From Paraburkholderia sacchari (GTDB lineage Bacteria; Pseudomonadota; Gammaproteobacteria; Burkholderiales; Burkholderiaceae), in NCBI RefSeq assembly GCF_000785435.2, contig NZ_JTDB02000002.1, positions 372,001 to 436,000 on the forward strand: a stretch of DNA of 64,000 nt, given 5' to 3'. The position numbers and the translations under genes are program-made. Below, piece after piece: positions 29,822 to 40,000 of the stretch. Every line of letters starts with the position of its first letter. Within the stretch, counting starts at the first letter, position 1. The notes beneath the pieces are model-generated. The model had not been told where the DNA came from and did no database searches. It saw only the letters and a list, made by a program, of their open reading frames with translations.

Positions 29822-31036
29822 ATGCCTCTTACCGATCTTGAAGTTCGCCGGGCTGCCGCACAGGAGAAGACGTACCGGGTCTCCGACGGCCGCGGCATGT
29901 ATCTCGAGATTTCTCCGTCAGGCGGGAAATATTGGCGACTCAAATACCGATTCAACGACCGCGAGCGGAAGCTGGCGTTGGGCGTCTATCCGGATGTCAC
30001 GCTCGCCCACGCGCGCAGAAAGCGCGACGAGGCTCGTGCGTTGCTGGCCGATGGCATCGACCCTGGTCAGGCCAAGAAGGACAAGAAACGGTTGGCGCGG
30101 CTCAACGCGGCCACGACCTTCGAGGCCGTCGCGCTCGAGTGGTTCGAGCAGCAGGTACCCGGCTGGGCACCGAGCCACTCCGAGAAGATCATGGGGCGGC
30201 TGAAGAAGGACCTGTTTCCATGGCTTGGATCACGTCCCATCGCCGACATCAGTCCGCCCGAAGTGCTCGAAGTGCTGCGCCGTGCCGAGAAGCGCGGTGC
30301 TCACGACACTGCACACCGGCTCCAGCAGAACTGCGGCCAGATCTTTCGCTACGCCGTGGTGACGGGGCGCGCAATGCGCGACGTCAGTGCCGACTTACGC
30401 GGCGCGCTGCGACCGAACAAGCATACCCACTTCGCCTCGATTACGGATCCCGAGAAGGTCGGCGAGATGCTGCGCGCCTTCGATAGCTTTTCCGGGACAC
30501 TGGTCGTACGCGCGGCGCTGCAACTTGCGCCGTTGCTCTTCGTACGACCTGGCGAGTTGAGGCAGGCCGAGTGGGCCCAGATTGATCTGGAACGGTGCGA
30601 ATGGCGCTATACCGTCTCCAAGACGAAGACCGAGCATCTTGTACCCCTGGCTACGCAGGCGGTGGATATCCTGAAAGAACTGCAGGCGCTGACGGGAAAA
30701 TGGCGTTACGTCTTTACAGGTCGCGATCGCAGAAAGCCCATGAGCGGGGCGGCGATCAACGCTGCGCTACAACGTCTAGGCTTCGACACGAAAACCGAAA
30801 TCACCGGCCACGGATTCCGGGCCATGGCTCGGACCATTCTGCACGAGCGGCTTCGGTTTCCGGCCGAAGTCATCGAACACCAGTTGGCCCATCGAGTTCC
30901 CGACTCGCTCGGCAGCGCCTATAACCGGACCCGGTTCATCGACGACCGCGTTGCGATGATGCAGGCGTGGGCGGACAATCTCGATCGACTGAAAGCAGGG
31001 GCGGAGGTCGGGCCGATCCGGCCGCGGGTTTTTTGA
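29822..31036 (+). CDS. int: P4-type tyrosine integrase
   Basis: A 404-residue site-specific recombinase. The N-terminal DUF4102 domain (about 1-90, YRVSDGRGMYLEISPSGGKYWRLKY) and SAM-like core-binding domain (about 100-190) precede a catalytic domain with Arg in VRPGELRQAEW, Lys in VSKTKTEHLVPL, H-x-x-R in HGFRAMARTILHE, His/Trp position in HQLAHRV, and Tyr in SAYNRTRF. It is placed immediately downstream of the tRNA-Ala target and most likely integrates and excises the island. An ATG with GGGAGGTG upstream is the start. Confidence 0.95.
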   Translation: MPLTDLEVRRAAAQEKTYRVSDGRGMYLEISPSGGKYWRLKYRFNDRERKLALGVYPDVTLAHARRKRDEARALLADGIDPGQAKKDKKRLARLNAATTFEAVALEWFEQQVPGWAPSHSEKIMGRLKKDLFPWLGSRPIADISPPEVLEVLRRAEKRGAHDTAHRLQQNCGQIFRYAVVTGRAMRDVSADLRGALRPNKHTHFASITDPEKVGEMLRAFDSFSGTLVVRAALQLAPLLFVRPGELRQAEWAQIDLERCEWRYTVSKTKTEHLVPLATQAVDILKELQALTGKWRYVFTGRDRRKPMSGAAINAALQRLGFDTKTEITGHGFRAMARTILHERLRFPAEVIEHQLAHRVPDSLGSAYNRTRFIDDRVAMMQAWADNLDRLKAGAEVGPIRPRVF

Positions 31037-31295
31037 GGCGAAGTTTCTGGCGGGCCGAGTTCTTGGTCAGCGCTTAGTTCAGAACTCCCTTCCTGGGGAT
31101 ACAGGCGCACGGACGCCCGTTGAAAGTAGATACTGTGCAATCGGCGGCCCCAAGGTAAATTTCTGCGCAGGACATAGATCTTTTTGTTGCTACCCGTCTA
31201 CACATGAATCACGCGACGTTCTCGCGTCGTCGGGTTGCGTTTAGGCGCGTTTTGATGGCGTCCATAGCGCTGATCCGTTTGCATCGCTGTCGGGT

Positions 31296-31754
31296 TCAAA
31301 GGTCTTCGATATCAGGTCTGATTTGGAAGCCGAACGTATCTTGAATACCCGTCGAACTGGGTTTGTTGTTTTCGCGCTCCCGTTTTGCCTGACGTGCCAA
31401 GCTGGTTTGCTGAACAACTGCGCGCTTTGCCGAAGGGTTGCGGGAAGTACTCGTGCGACCGCCAGCCCCGGGTGCGCCGTCCAGTCGACGACCGGTTCCC
31501 CGTCGCTTCTTCGCTTCCTGCAGTGCGTATCGAAGTGCACTGGCCGTCACATCGATACCCGCCTGCTTCGCTTGCTCTATCAGTTGCTCGACCGAGTAAC
31601 CTTTGGCGCGAGCCGAGTCAATATGGACGCGCACGTTTGGCATCGCATCCCGCACAGTGATGCGTTGCTCCGAAGGTGGTTTTTCCGGTAGCGCATCGAG
31701 CAGTCGGACGAACTCATCCCATTGGGCTTTCGTGAACATTTTCGGCGCAGGCAT
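31296..31754 (-). CDS. hypothetical island protein
   Basis: A 152-residue protein not recognised. The first half is predicted helical with a possible winged or helix-turn-helix-like segment (GYSVEQLIEQAKQAGIDVTASALRYALQEAKKRR split over residues about 53-85), and the second half is basic and low in structure. It resembles in style small DNA-binding accessory proteins that travel with P4-type integrases. It stands alone on the minus strand, convergent with int. Confidence 0.6.
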   Translation of the reverse strand: MPAPKMFTKAQWDEFVRLLDALPEKPPSEQRITVRDAMPNVRVHIDSARAKGYSVEQLIEQAKQAGIDVTASALRYALQEAKKRRGTGRRLDGAPGAGGRTSTSRNPSAKRAVVQQTSLARQAKRERENNKPSSTGIQDTFGFQIRPDIEDL

Positions 31755-32641
31755 GATGACCCTCCGTTGCCATCAGGCGATCGGGTGTTTCTAAACGATC
31801 CTGCATGCCGTTGGCCAGCACGTCAACGCCGTGCTCGTGAGAGTTGTAGACGTCAGCGGTGCGCCTTGGACGGCAATGAAACACCTGGGAACAACGTATT
31901 TTTTCCGGTCAGTGGCGGAGGAACAACGTTGGCAATCGCAGCATGCTATTTCGAACCGTTGCCCTTGGATTTCGATGAGGTGGCGTAGCCATCGAGTGGA
32001 CATGCCGCACTCGGTAGCACAGAACTTATTCGCGGATGGTTGTCGTATCGAATACGATTGTGCCGCAGCTTTTCATTTGATGCGATCATTCTTCGCGGCG
32101 TATTCGGCGCAGTTCCTTGCATAACTGCGTCGCATCTAGCTACCGAAGGCAAACGCACTCACATTCTTTCCACGAAACCGGCGATCCCGTTCTGCGGTAG
32201 GTCGGTAGCGTTTGACGCCCCTCTGGCGAACGTTTCAAATTGCGCTATGAAAATAGAAGGAAATCGAGGTATTGCAGGATAGGCTAGCGCCGGTTTTGGG
32301 CGCCGTCCACTCGTCGAGCTGCTTTTGCGTATGGCTGGCCAAGCATCGTTGTGCAACGGTCGTTGCCCCAAAATCACTAGGGACGGGCGTTACTGAAATG
32401 GCATTGTGGGGAGCAACTTTGTTTCAACACGTAGAAGTAGACGTTGTGAAAGCTGTACTTGACTAATGCGACGCACTGCATTTTCTGAACGTTGGGCCTG
32501 ATCGGTTTCCTTGGCAAAGCCAGACGCGTCCTCCATCGAGTTCCAAGCCATAAACATGCGGCGCGAAGGCTGGAGTCGTTGTCCGGAAGCTTAGGTACGG
32601 ATCGATGTGCCAACATCAGATTCTTGTGTGCGGACGAGAAT
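31755..32641. other. island stretch without a recognisable gene
   Basis: About 890 bp of lower-GC DNA with only short, uncharacteristic ORFs of up to 97 codons on both strands. It looks like decayed DNA between the hypothetical gene and the restriction-enzyme fragment. Confidence 0.5.
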
Positions 32642-32839
32642 ATGAATGATGAAGTCAACGACTTCGACCGGCTTGTATACGATCCCCAGACGTTCGGTCA
32701 TCTTCGGGAAGGCGTTGCGGAAGAACTTGTCGTATAACCCCACGACGATCTTCTGCTTGCTCGCCGCGTTGTCGATACTTTCCGCCCGCATTTTCACGCT
32801 CTCGTAGAACCGTTCGAGCGTGTCGGCTTCTTTATCCAA
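32642..32839 (-). pseudogene. fragment of a type ISP-like restriction-modification enzyme
   Basis: About 66 residues (LERFYESVKMRAESIDN...KQKIVVGLYDKFFRNAFPK...VEVVDFIIH) match the helicase-to-methylase junction of single-chain type ISP/type I-like restriction enzymes, including the (T/K)PVEVVDFI motif that precedes the SAM-binding site. The reading frame ends soon after in unrelated sequence and begins in unrelated sequence, so only an internal scrap remains. Confidence 0.6.
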
Positions 32840-33020
32840 CCGGTGACTTCTACGATGATCGTGAAACGGTGCTGGCATTGCTTCGAGAGAAGAGCCTGCA
32901 TTGGCTGACGAAGACCGCACAGCAGACGATGAGTAGTGACGGTCAGGCTCGGTCGCAAGCGGTTAGCCCCAAAGTTACCCCCACGACGTACGCCCTGCCG
33001 CTCAAGCAAAACAACGATGT

Positions 33021-33054
33021 GGAACCGGTGGGCCTTTCAACGGCCCCCGGTTCC
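33021..33054 (-). terminator. hairpin downstream of hsdM
   Basis: Arms GGAACCGG/CCGGTTCC (8 bp) with an inner GGGCC/GGCCC stem. It lies 30 nt after the hsdM stop. There is no T tract, so termination is plausible but not certain. Confidence 0.5.
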
Positions 33055-33084
33055 GTGAACATTCCGGAAAATCCCAGTCTCCCG

Positions 33085-34698
33085 TCAAGGCTGCAGAGGC
33101 AATCCGAGCTCCTTCAGGAAGGTGTTGTGCTTGTCCTTCGCCTTCGTGATTTCCTTCTCGATGGCAACCAGTTGCCGATGCACCGCCTTTAGATCGACCT
33201 CGTCTTCCGCAACCGCCGTACTGACGTAACGCGAGATGTTCAGGTTGAAATCGTTCTGCTCGATTTCCTCCATGCCCACCCTTCGCGAGTAGCGCGGCTC
33301 TTCCTTGCGGTACCGATATGTGTTGATGATCCTGTCGATATGCTCGGGCCGCAGCTGGTTCTGACGCTTACCTTTCTCGAAGTGCTCAGCCGCATTAATG
33401 AAAAGCACGTCGTCCGGTTTCTTGCACTTTTTCAGAACGAGGATGCAGACCGGAATACCTGTCGAATAAAACAGGTTCGCCGGCAGCCCGATCACGGTGT
33501 CGATGTGCCCATCGTCCAACAGTTTGCGTCGGATGCGCTCTTCCGCCCCTCCGCGGAAGAGCACGCCGTGCGGCAGGATGATCGACATCACGCCGTCGTC
33601 CTTCAGATAGTGCAGCCCATGCAACAGAAAGGCAAAGTCGGCCGCACTCTTGGGCGCGACGCCGTGGTTCTTGAAGCGCGCATCCTCACTCATCGCTTCG
33701 CTTGGCTCCCAGCGATAGCTAAACGGCGGGTTAGCCACCACCGCGTCGAACTGTGGCTTCTTTGCGGGGTTCGTCTCGCGCAGAAAATCCCAATCGTTCG
33801 TGAGTGTGTCGCCGTGATAGATCTCGAACTCCGTGTCCTTCACCCCGTGCAGCAGCATGTTCATGCGCGCCAGGTTGTAGGTTGTGATGTTCTTCTCCAG
33901 TCCGTAGATCTTGCCGATCGTCCCGCCCGCATCCTTCATGCGATGACGCACATTGAGGAGGAGTGAGCCGGACCCGCAGGCGAAATCGAATACGCTGTCC
34001 AGCTTGGTCCGATTGCCCGTTTTGGGCTCTTGGCTGTCGAGCGTGACGATGCCAGACAAGATGCTTGAGATCTGCTGCGGCGTGTAAAACTCCCCAGCCT
34101 TTTTGCCTGACCCTGCCGCGAACTGCCCAATAAGGTATTCATACGCATCGCCGAGGGCATCGGTGTTGGTCGAGAAGAGTGCGATGCCGCGCGCGATTTC
34201 CGAGATGATCGAGCAGAGCTTGGCGTTTCGGTCGGCGTACTTTCGTCCGAGCTTGTCTGAGGCGAGGTTGATCTCCGAGAAGAGCCCCTGGAAGTTGCTC
34301 TGGAACGATTCTTCCTCGATGTACTTGAACCCCTTCTGGAGCGAGTTGAGCAACTCGTCGCTTTGTGTCCTGGCTAAGTGGACGATACTGCCCCAGAGGT
34401 ACTCGGGCTTGATGACATAGTGAACCTTGCGTCGCATCTGCTTCTCGAACTCGGCCACGTCATCCGGATTTTCCTCATACCATACCGCCAGCGGCGGCGT
34501 CCCTTCAGCGCTCTCCAGCTTCGGATAGTCCGTCCCCAACTCCTTCTTCGCTGCCAGCTCGTAGTTGCCCGAAAGGTAACGCAGGAAGAGGAACGACAAC
34601 ATGTAGTCACGGAAGTCGTCCGCGTTCATCGCCCCTCGCAACTGGTCTGCGATATTCCAGAGCGTCTTACCAAGTTGTTTCTGATCTTGTTCTGTCAT
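33085..34698 (-). CDS. hsdM: type I restriction-modification system DNA methylase (HsdM, IC-like)
   Basis: A 537-residue N6-adenine methylase. The N-terminal helical domain (LGKTLWNIADQLRGAMNADDFRDYMLSFL) is typical of type IC HsdM. The SAM-binding motif I is FDFACGSGSLL (237-247) and the catalytic motif IV is NPPF (323-326). It modifies host DNA at the site chosen by HsdS and is also a core part of the restriction complex. It is last in the operon, 3 bp after the PrrC-like gene. Confidence 0.96.
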   Translation of the reverse strand: MTEQDQKQLGKTLWNIADQLRGAMNADDFRDYMLSFLFLRYLSGNYELAAKKELGTDYPKLESAEGTPPLAVWYEENPDDVAEFEKQMRRKVHYVIKPEYLWGSIVHLARTQSDELLNSLQKGFKYIEEESFQSNFQGLFSEINLASDKLGRKYADRNAKLCSIISEIARGIALFSTNTDALGDAYEYLIGQFAAGSGKKAGEFYTPQQISSILSGIVTLDSQEPKTGNRTKLDSVFDFACGSGSLLLNVRHRMKDAGGTIGKIYGLEKNITTYNLARMNMLLHGVKDTEFEIYHGDTLTNDWDFLRETNPAKKPQFDAVVANPPFSYRWEPSEAMSEDARFKNHGVAPKSAADFAFLLHGLHYLKDDGVMSIILPHGVLFRGGAEERIRRKLLDDGHIDTVIGLPANLFYSTGIPVCILVLKKCKKPDDVLFINAAEHFEKGKRQNQLRPEHIDRIINTYRYRKEEPRYSRRVGMEEIEQNDFNLNISRYVSTAVAEDEVDLKAVHRQLVAIEKEITKAKDKHNTFLKELGLPLQP

Positions 34699-34701
34699 GA
34701 A

Positions 34702-35784
34702 TCACTCTGCGTGCAATACGAAGTTGTACTTTTCCTGAAGCTTGGTCAAAACAGTCTCAAACATACGGCGTCGGTCAGGCACCAGATGATCCGACTCGTA
34801 GTAATAGACCCTTTTATGCGAGAGGGTATTAATGATGTCCGCCGTGTCGTTCGCGTCGTCGATGCCAATCTGTCCGAGCACATAACCAAACTGTCCCTTT
34901 CCGAGAAACGATGCGACGTTCTCCAGCACCTGTCGCAGCAATGCGAAGTGGTAGGACCGTAGGTCGTTTGCCTTCGTGGCCTTATCCAGGATCTGAAGCA
35001 ATCTCAGGTGATACAGGTGCACATCGTCCTTGTCCTTTTCTAGGGACAAATCGCCCGATTTGCCACTCAGAATGCAAATCTTCACCAGTTTCTCGAACCT
35101 CTGACGCTGGTCCCCCTTCCTAAGCCAACCGCTGAGGATCGAGTAGAGCCCTGCATGATGGGTGGTAATGATGATCTTCCGGCGCTTGTAGTGTTTCTCG
35201 ATCAGCTCGAAAAGGGTTTCGGCCGTGATAAAAATGTGGTGGTCATCCAAGCTGGATACAGGGTCGTCGATAAAGAAGTGGTTCGACTGCTCATCTGCCC
35301 ATCCCTCGACCTCGAAAAGCGCAAGAAAAAAACACCAGACGAAGATGCGTTCTTCTCCTCGCGATATCTTGATCGGCGGCTGCGGCACATCTGGATTCTG
35401 ATTTGGGATAAAGAACGAAATTGATTCAATCCCTTTTTCTGGGTCATCGTCGTGCAATTTCAGCTCAAAGCCGAACTTGGGCTTATAGACATTCAGCTTG
35501 TCGCGGATGTTGTCCTCAGTCAGCAATGCATGAAACTTGCTCAGACTGCTGGGAAGAACGGTGAGCCGTACGTTGGCTCCATCGTTATCTTCATCGTTGT
35601 CCCAAACAAAAAGGTCTTCGCTGAATGCATTGTAGTAGACGCCCATATGCCTGCCGTCGTCTAGCTTGGTCGCATTCTTGAAAGCTACGGACAGTTGCGT
35701 CTTCCCCGTCGCATTGAACGCGTAGGCAAGAATGATTCGCGCATCATCATCTCTCAGCGATTGGGCAATCTCGTCCAGCTTCAC
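34702..35784 (-). CDS. hsd-embedded AAA/ABC ATPase, candidate PrrC-like anticodon nuclease
   Basis: A 360-residue protein. The ATPase part has a variant Walker A (AFNATGKT, Lys28, first Gly replaced by Ala), an ABC-type signature ISRGEE (140-145), Walker B plus D-loop FFIDDPVSSLDD (170-181) and H-loop ITTHH (206-210), as in the AAA_13 ATPase domains of PrrC and RloC. After residue 250 an all-helical C-terminal domain contains Arg284-x3-Glu288 (LLRQVLEN) and His323 (LSHKR). E. coli PrrC, a tRNA-Lys anticodon nuclease guarded by a type IC system, uses Arg320-x3-Glu324...His356, a very similar spacing. The gene starts with GTG at 35784 behind GGAGGAG and overlaps the hsdS stop by 4 bp, so it is translated with the hsd genes. 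Nuclease activity is inferred, not shown; a non-nuclease R-linked ATPase is the alternative. Confidence 0.8.
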   Translation of the reverse strand: MKLDEIAQSLRDDDARIILAYAFNATGKTQLSVAFKNATKLDDGRHMGVYYNAFSEDLFVWDNDEDNDGANVRLTVLPSSLSKFHALLTEDNIRDKLNVYKPKFGFELKLHDDDPEKGIESISFFIPNQNPDVPQPPIKISRGEERIFVWCFFLALFEVEGWADEQSNHFFIDDPVSSLDDHHIFITAETLFELIEKHYKRRKIIITTHHAGLYSILSGWLRKGDQRQRFEKLVKICILSGKSGDLSLEKDKDDVHLYHLRLLQILDKATKANDLRSYHFALLRQVLENVASFLGKGQFGYVLGQIGIDDANDTADIINTLSHKRVYYYESDHLVPDRRRMFETVLTKLQEKYNFVLHAE

Positions 35785-37061
35785 AGGCGCTCCTCCTGCG
35801 ACGGGAACAACCGCTGCATGAGCCCATTCTTGTAGGCCCTCAAGGCATCAAGCCTTTCGGACTCGGCAGGGATTAAGCCGTCAAGGGAGTAGAGACAGTC
35901 AGCGATTTTGCGCTGTTCTGCAGGCCGCGGAAGCATTACGTCAAGTGCCATCAATTCATCTGTGTTGAGTCGCCCCGTACCGTGACCGGCCAAGTCAACC
36001 ATGCGGAGTAGACGCCGTTTGTTTCCCTGCAGCAGATACGGGAGAAAGTACTCGCCGAGATCTCCTTTCGGTCGGAGAGCCTTTACATCTTGGTTGAAGC
36101 TCATCTCACGTCTAAGAATGCAAATTGGTACATCGTTGAGCAAGGTCATGCCGCGAGTCAGCATCAACACCGTGCCCGCTGGCACCCGCTTCGCTCCATC
36201 GCGAACAGCTGCAGCCGTGATGTGATCTTCGGTGTCCTCCAGGAATAACCGCTTCATGTCTTTAGCGGACACCCATGGGATAGTGCCATTCCAATACTCA
36301 GGATTTGCCTTCGACGGAGTGCCACCTGAGCGGAAGTCCACAAGCTGTCCCAAAGTCGTTTCCTGCCACGCGGGCGCATCACGGAACTCGGGGAAGCGAA
36401 CGCGGGGCAGCGTTTCGCCTTCTCGGGGAAACAATTGTCGCATTAGGCCACGTTTGTGAGCCTTCAACGCCTCCACTTTCCGTGCTTGGGCGCGAATCAC
36501 CTCGTCGAGCGAGCTCAAACAATCAGCGATCTTTTTTTGCTCGGCCGACCTCGGTGGTAACGAAAACCTGACGCTGAAGAACTCGTCAGGCCTGATGTTG
36601 AGTAAGCCATCGCTTCGAGCACCGCTAGTTAGAAACTTGGCTAGCTGTTGACCGTGCGCGTTTTTCTCGAACAGTCCCTCTAAGAAGCCGGGGGCATTTC
36701 CGGCCCTGAGCCGGAAGCAGATAAAGGCGTTCGATGCCGCTGCTTCTTCGAATTCTTTGAGCCGATAGACGCATCCCTGAGGGTAAAGGTTAGAGTTTCC
36801 CTTGTTGTAGGCAAAATCGCCGCGCCTCATATGGAAATAATTCTTGTACTGGGCGCCCGAGATATCGCGACCAAACTTCTCCACCTGTGAGACAAACCCG
36901 CGGCCCGCAGTGATGCTAACTGGCGTTAGCTGAGTATCCCCGACCTTTTCGACGATCCGGTCACTGAGATCACTCAATGGCTTCGCTTCCCAGGATCCGT
37001 CGCCGCGAAACTCCGGAAATCGCAGCTTCGGCGTCACCGTTGATTTGGTGTTTTTCTTCAT
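35781..37061 (-). CDS. hsdS: type I restriction-modification specificity subunit
   Basis: A 426-residue specificity subunit with two target-recognition domains. Each is preceded by the same kind of entry (KLRFPEFRG at about 12, VRFPEFRDAPAW at about 222) and followed by a conserved coiled-coil spacer (KKIADCLSSLDEVI...LMRQLFP and RKIADCLYSLDGLI...LMQRLFP). The second TRD begins RSGGTPSKANPEYWNGTIPWVSAKDM-like, the common HsdS pattern. The recognised bipartite DNA site cannot be read from sequence. It starts 3 bp after hsdR. Confidence 0.95.
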   Translation of the reverse strand: MKKNTKSTVTPKLRFPEFRGDGSWEAKPLSDLSDRIVEKVGDTQLTPVSITAGRGFVSQVEKFGRDISGAQYKNYFHMRRGDFAYNKGNSNLYPQGCVYRLKEFEEAAASNAFICFRLRAGNAPGFLEGLFEKNAHGQQLAKFLTSGARSDGLLNIRPDEFFSVRFSLPPRSAEQKKIADCLSSLDEVIRAQARKVEALKAHKRGLMRQLFPREGETLPRVRFPEFRDAPAWQETTLGQLVDFRSGGTPSKANPEYWNGTIPWVSAKDMKRLFLEDTEDHITAAAVRDGAKRVPAGTVLMLTRGMTLLNDVPICILRREMSFNQDVKALRPKGDLGEYFLPYLLQGNKRRLLRMVDLAGHGTGRLNTDELMALDVMLPRPAEQRKIADCLYSLDGLIPAESERLDALRAYKNGLMQRLFPSQEERL

Positions 37062-37064
37062 CGC

Positions 37065-40000
37065 TTATTCCTCGTAAGCCTTGAGCCCGGAGATATCGCG
37101 GCCGCCGGTGCGCTTCTTTAGCAGCGGTATAAGATCGGACATGAGTGCCAGTTCCTTCTGAGTGCGTGCTTTCCAGCCGAGTTCGAGCGGCGCGAGAAGT
37201 TCGGTTAGTTGCTCGCCGTCGAAGATCTTGCGGCTGAGGATGTCGTCGACGAAGGCCTGAAGCGACGCTGCAGGCAAGCCGTGTTTAGCAGCGAAGTTTG
37301 CGAGCTCACGGGAGGCCTTTTGGTCCTTGAACCGCTGGTAGCCCGCGCGAATGGCGGACTCATCGAGGCCTTCGCCGGCCTTGAGGCCGCGGACGTATTC
37401 GGTGATGTCTTCGCGCTCATCGAGGAACTTTGAGTCGGCCCCGATTAGACCGATCAGCTCGTCGCGGCTCATCGTCGCCTTGCCCGGCAAACTTGCGGAA
37501 AAGTCGGTGATGAGCTTCATGATGTAGTCATAGTCGATGGTGGCCGAAGCAAAGAGGACAAACTCGAAATCGAGCTGATTGACCTCCTCGCTCTTCTGAT
37601 CCCCCGGCTTGTTCTGTTGTGTTTTGAGCCACCGTGCGGTCTCGAGGTAGACGCCCCGGAAAGCGTTCAGCTCGTCCTTGGGCAGCACAGCCTGGATCGC
37701 CTGTTTCTGCTCGGCGGTAAGATCAGTGTACTGGTCGAGCTGGGTCTGCAGCTTCTGCACTCTCTTGAAATAGTTCACAAAGCCCACAAGGGCATTGTCG
37801 CCCGTGAGGTTGGCGACGTCTTCGGGCTTCCCGGAGAGGCCTTGCGACTTCATGAAGCTGTCGAGCTCTTCCTTTGCAGCTTTAAGCTTGTCGATGACAA
37901 CGGGTGCCTTTTCGACAAGCCAGATCTCGCGAGCTTTCTCGATTTTCTTCCCGGAAAAGAGCGCGATCGCAGAGTCGACCGCATCCTGCTGGCCGCGGAA
38001 GTCGAGAATGTGGCCGTAGGGCTTCGTGTCGTTCAGCAAGCGGTTGGTGCGGCTGAAGGCCTGGATCAGCGCATGGTATTTGAGGTTCTTGTCGACGTAG
38101 AGGGTGTTGAGGTACTTGGAGTCGAAGCCAGTCAGAAGCATATCGACAACGATGGTGATGTCAATCTTGTGCGCGAACTTTCCTCGCGGATCAGCTTTCC
38201 GCAAGTCCGCATTTGAATACTGCTGGTCCTTGATGCGCTTCTGGACATCCTGGTAGTAAAGGTCGAACTCCTCAATGCGGTGATTTGTGCCGAAGCGGTC
38301 GTTGTAGCCGGCGATGATGGACTTCAGGGCATCCTTCTTGGCCTCGGGCTCGTGCTTGTTGTCTTCCTGCTCCCGCGGCAAGTCTTCCTGGAGCTGCTTC
38401 ACGTCGGCGCTGACGTCGGCCGGCGGGGAGAACACAGCGGCGATATTAAGCGGGACGAAACTAGCGTCCGTCTTCTGCTTCTCGGCCTGAACCTTATTGA
38501 AGATATTGTAGTACTCGATCGCATCGTTGATCGACGTGGTGGCGAGGATGGCGTTGAACTTGCGCGCGCCGGTGGCGGCGTCGTGCTTGGCGAGAATGGC
38601 ATCGACGATAGCTAGCTTGGCGAGCGTCTCGCCGGGCTTGATGGCATTTTTGCCGTCGGGCTTGTAGTAGTCGACGTGGAAGCGCAGGACGTTCCGGTCT
38701 CCGATGGCATCGGTGATGGTGTATTGGTGCAACGACTCCTGGAAGAGGTCCTTAGTCATCTTGAGGGTCTGGACGTCGCCCTCGATCCGCTTGTAGGTGG
38801 CGTTCTCGCGGAAGATCGGCGTGCCCGTAAAACCGAAGAGCTGAGCCTTGGGAAAAAACTCCTTGATGGCCTGATGGTTCTCGCCGAATTGTGAACGGTG
38901 GCACTCGTCGAAAATGAAGACGACGCGCTTGTCGCGCAGTGGTTCGAGGAGGTCTGCGTAAGTCGATAGTCCTTTTTTCTCCCGGCCCTTGTTGCGCTTG
39001 CTGTTTTCGTCGAGGGCGAGGCCGAGCTTCTGGATCGTGCAGACAATGACCTTGTCAGCAGCGTCGTCCGAAAGCAGGCGATTGACGAGGGTGTCCGTGT
39101 TGGTGTTTTCCTCTACGCAACCTTCCTGGAAGCGGTTGAACTCTTCGCGGGTCTGGCGATCGAGATCCTTGCGGTCCACGACAAAAAGACACTTCTCGAT
39201 ATTCGGATTGGCCTTAAGGAGCGTGGAAGCCTTGAAGCTAGTAAGCGTCTTGCCACTGCCCGTGGTATGCCATACGTAACCGTTGCCGAGGTTCTTCTCG
39301 ATCCATTCGACGATATTCTTGACGGCGTAGATCTGGTATGGCCGCATCATCAGCAGCTTCTGCTCGCTGGCGACAAGTACCATATACCGGCTGATCGTCT
39401 GCCCGAGGGTGCATTTAGCAAGGAAAGCGTCCGCGAAGCGATCTATTCCGGTGATCTTCGAGTTGTCCGGAGCTGCATACTGGTAAATCGGAAGGAAACG
39501 CTCCTCGGCGTTGAAGCTGAAATGGCGGTCATTGTTATTCGCGAAGTAGTAGGTGGAATCGCGGTTACTCACAACGAACAGCTGTATGAAACAAAGGAGC
39601 GTACGCGTGTAGCCATTGCCGGCGTCGTTTTTGTATTCAACGACCTGCTCGATCGCCCGACGGGGATTGATGCCGAGCGTCTTCAGCTCAATCTGGACGA
39701 CAGGTATGCCGTTGATCAACAGAAGGACGTCGTACCGATGGTGGCTGTAGTCAGTATTGATTCGCAGCTGCCTGACAACCTCGAATGTGTTCTTGCACCA
39801 ATCGTTGATATTGACCAGCGTGTAGTTCAAAGGCGTACCGTCATCGCGCGTGAAGGCATTGCGGTTACGAAGTGTGTGGGCGGCAGTGAAGACGTCGGGG
39901 CTGACGATTTCATCTAATAGACGCTGGAACTCGCTGTCGGTCAGCGTGACTCGGTTAAGCTCTTGAAACTTCCCGCGGAAGTTGGCTTCCAGCGCGGCAC

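Noticed and set aside
32040..32282. Several 60-100-codon ORFs in the island between 31.8 and 32.6 kb
   Set aside because: No consistent frame, no motifs, and neighbouring sequence is clearly decayed.
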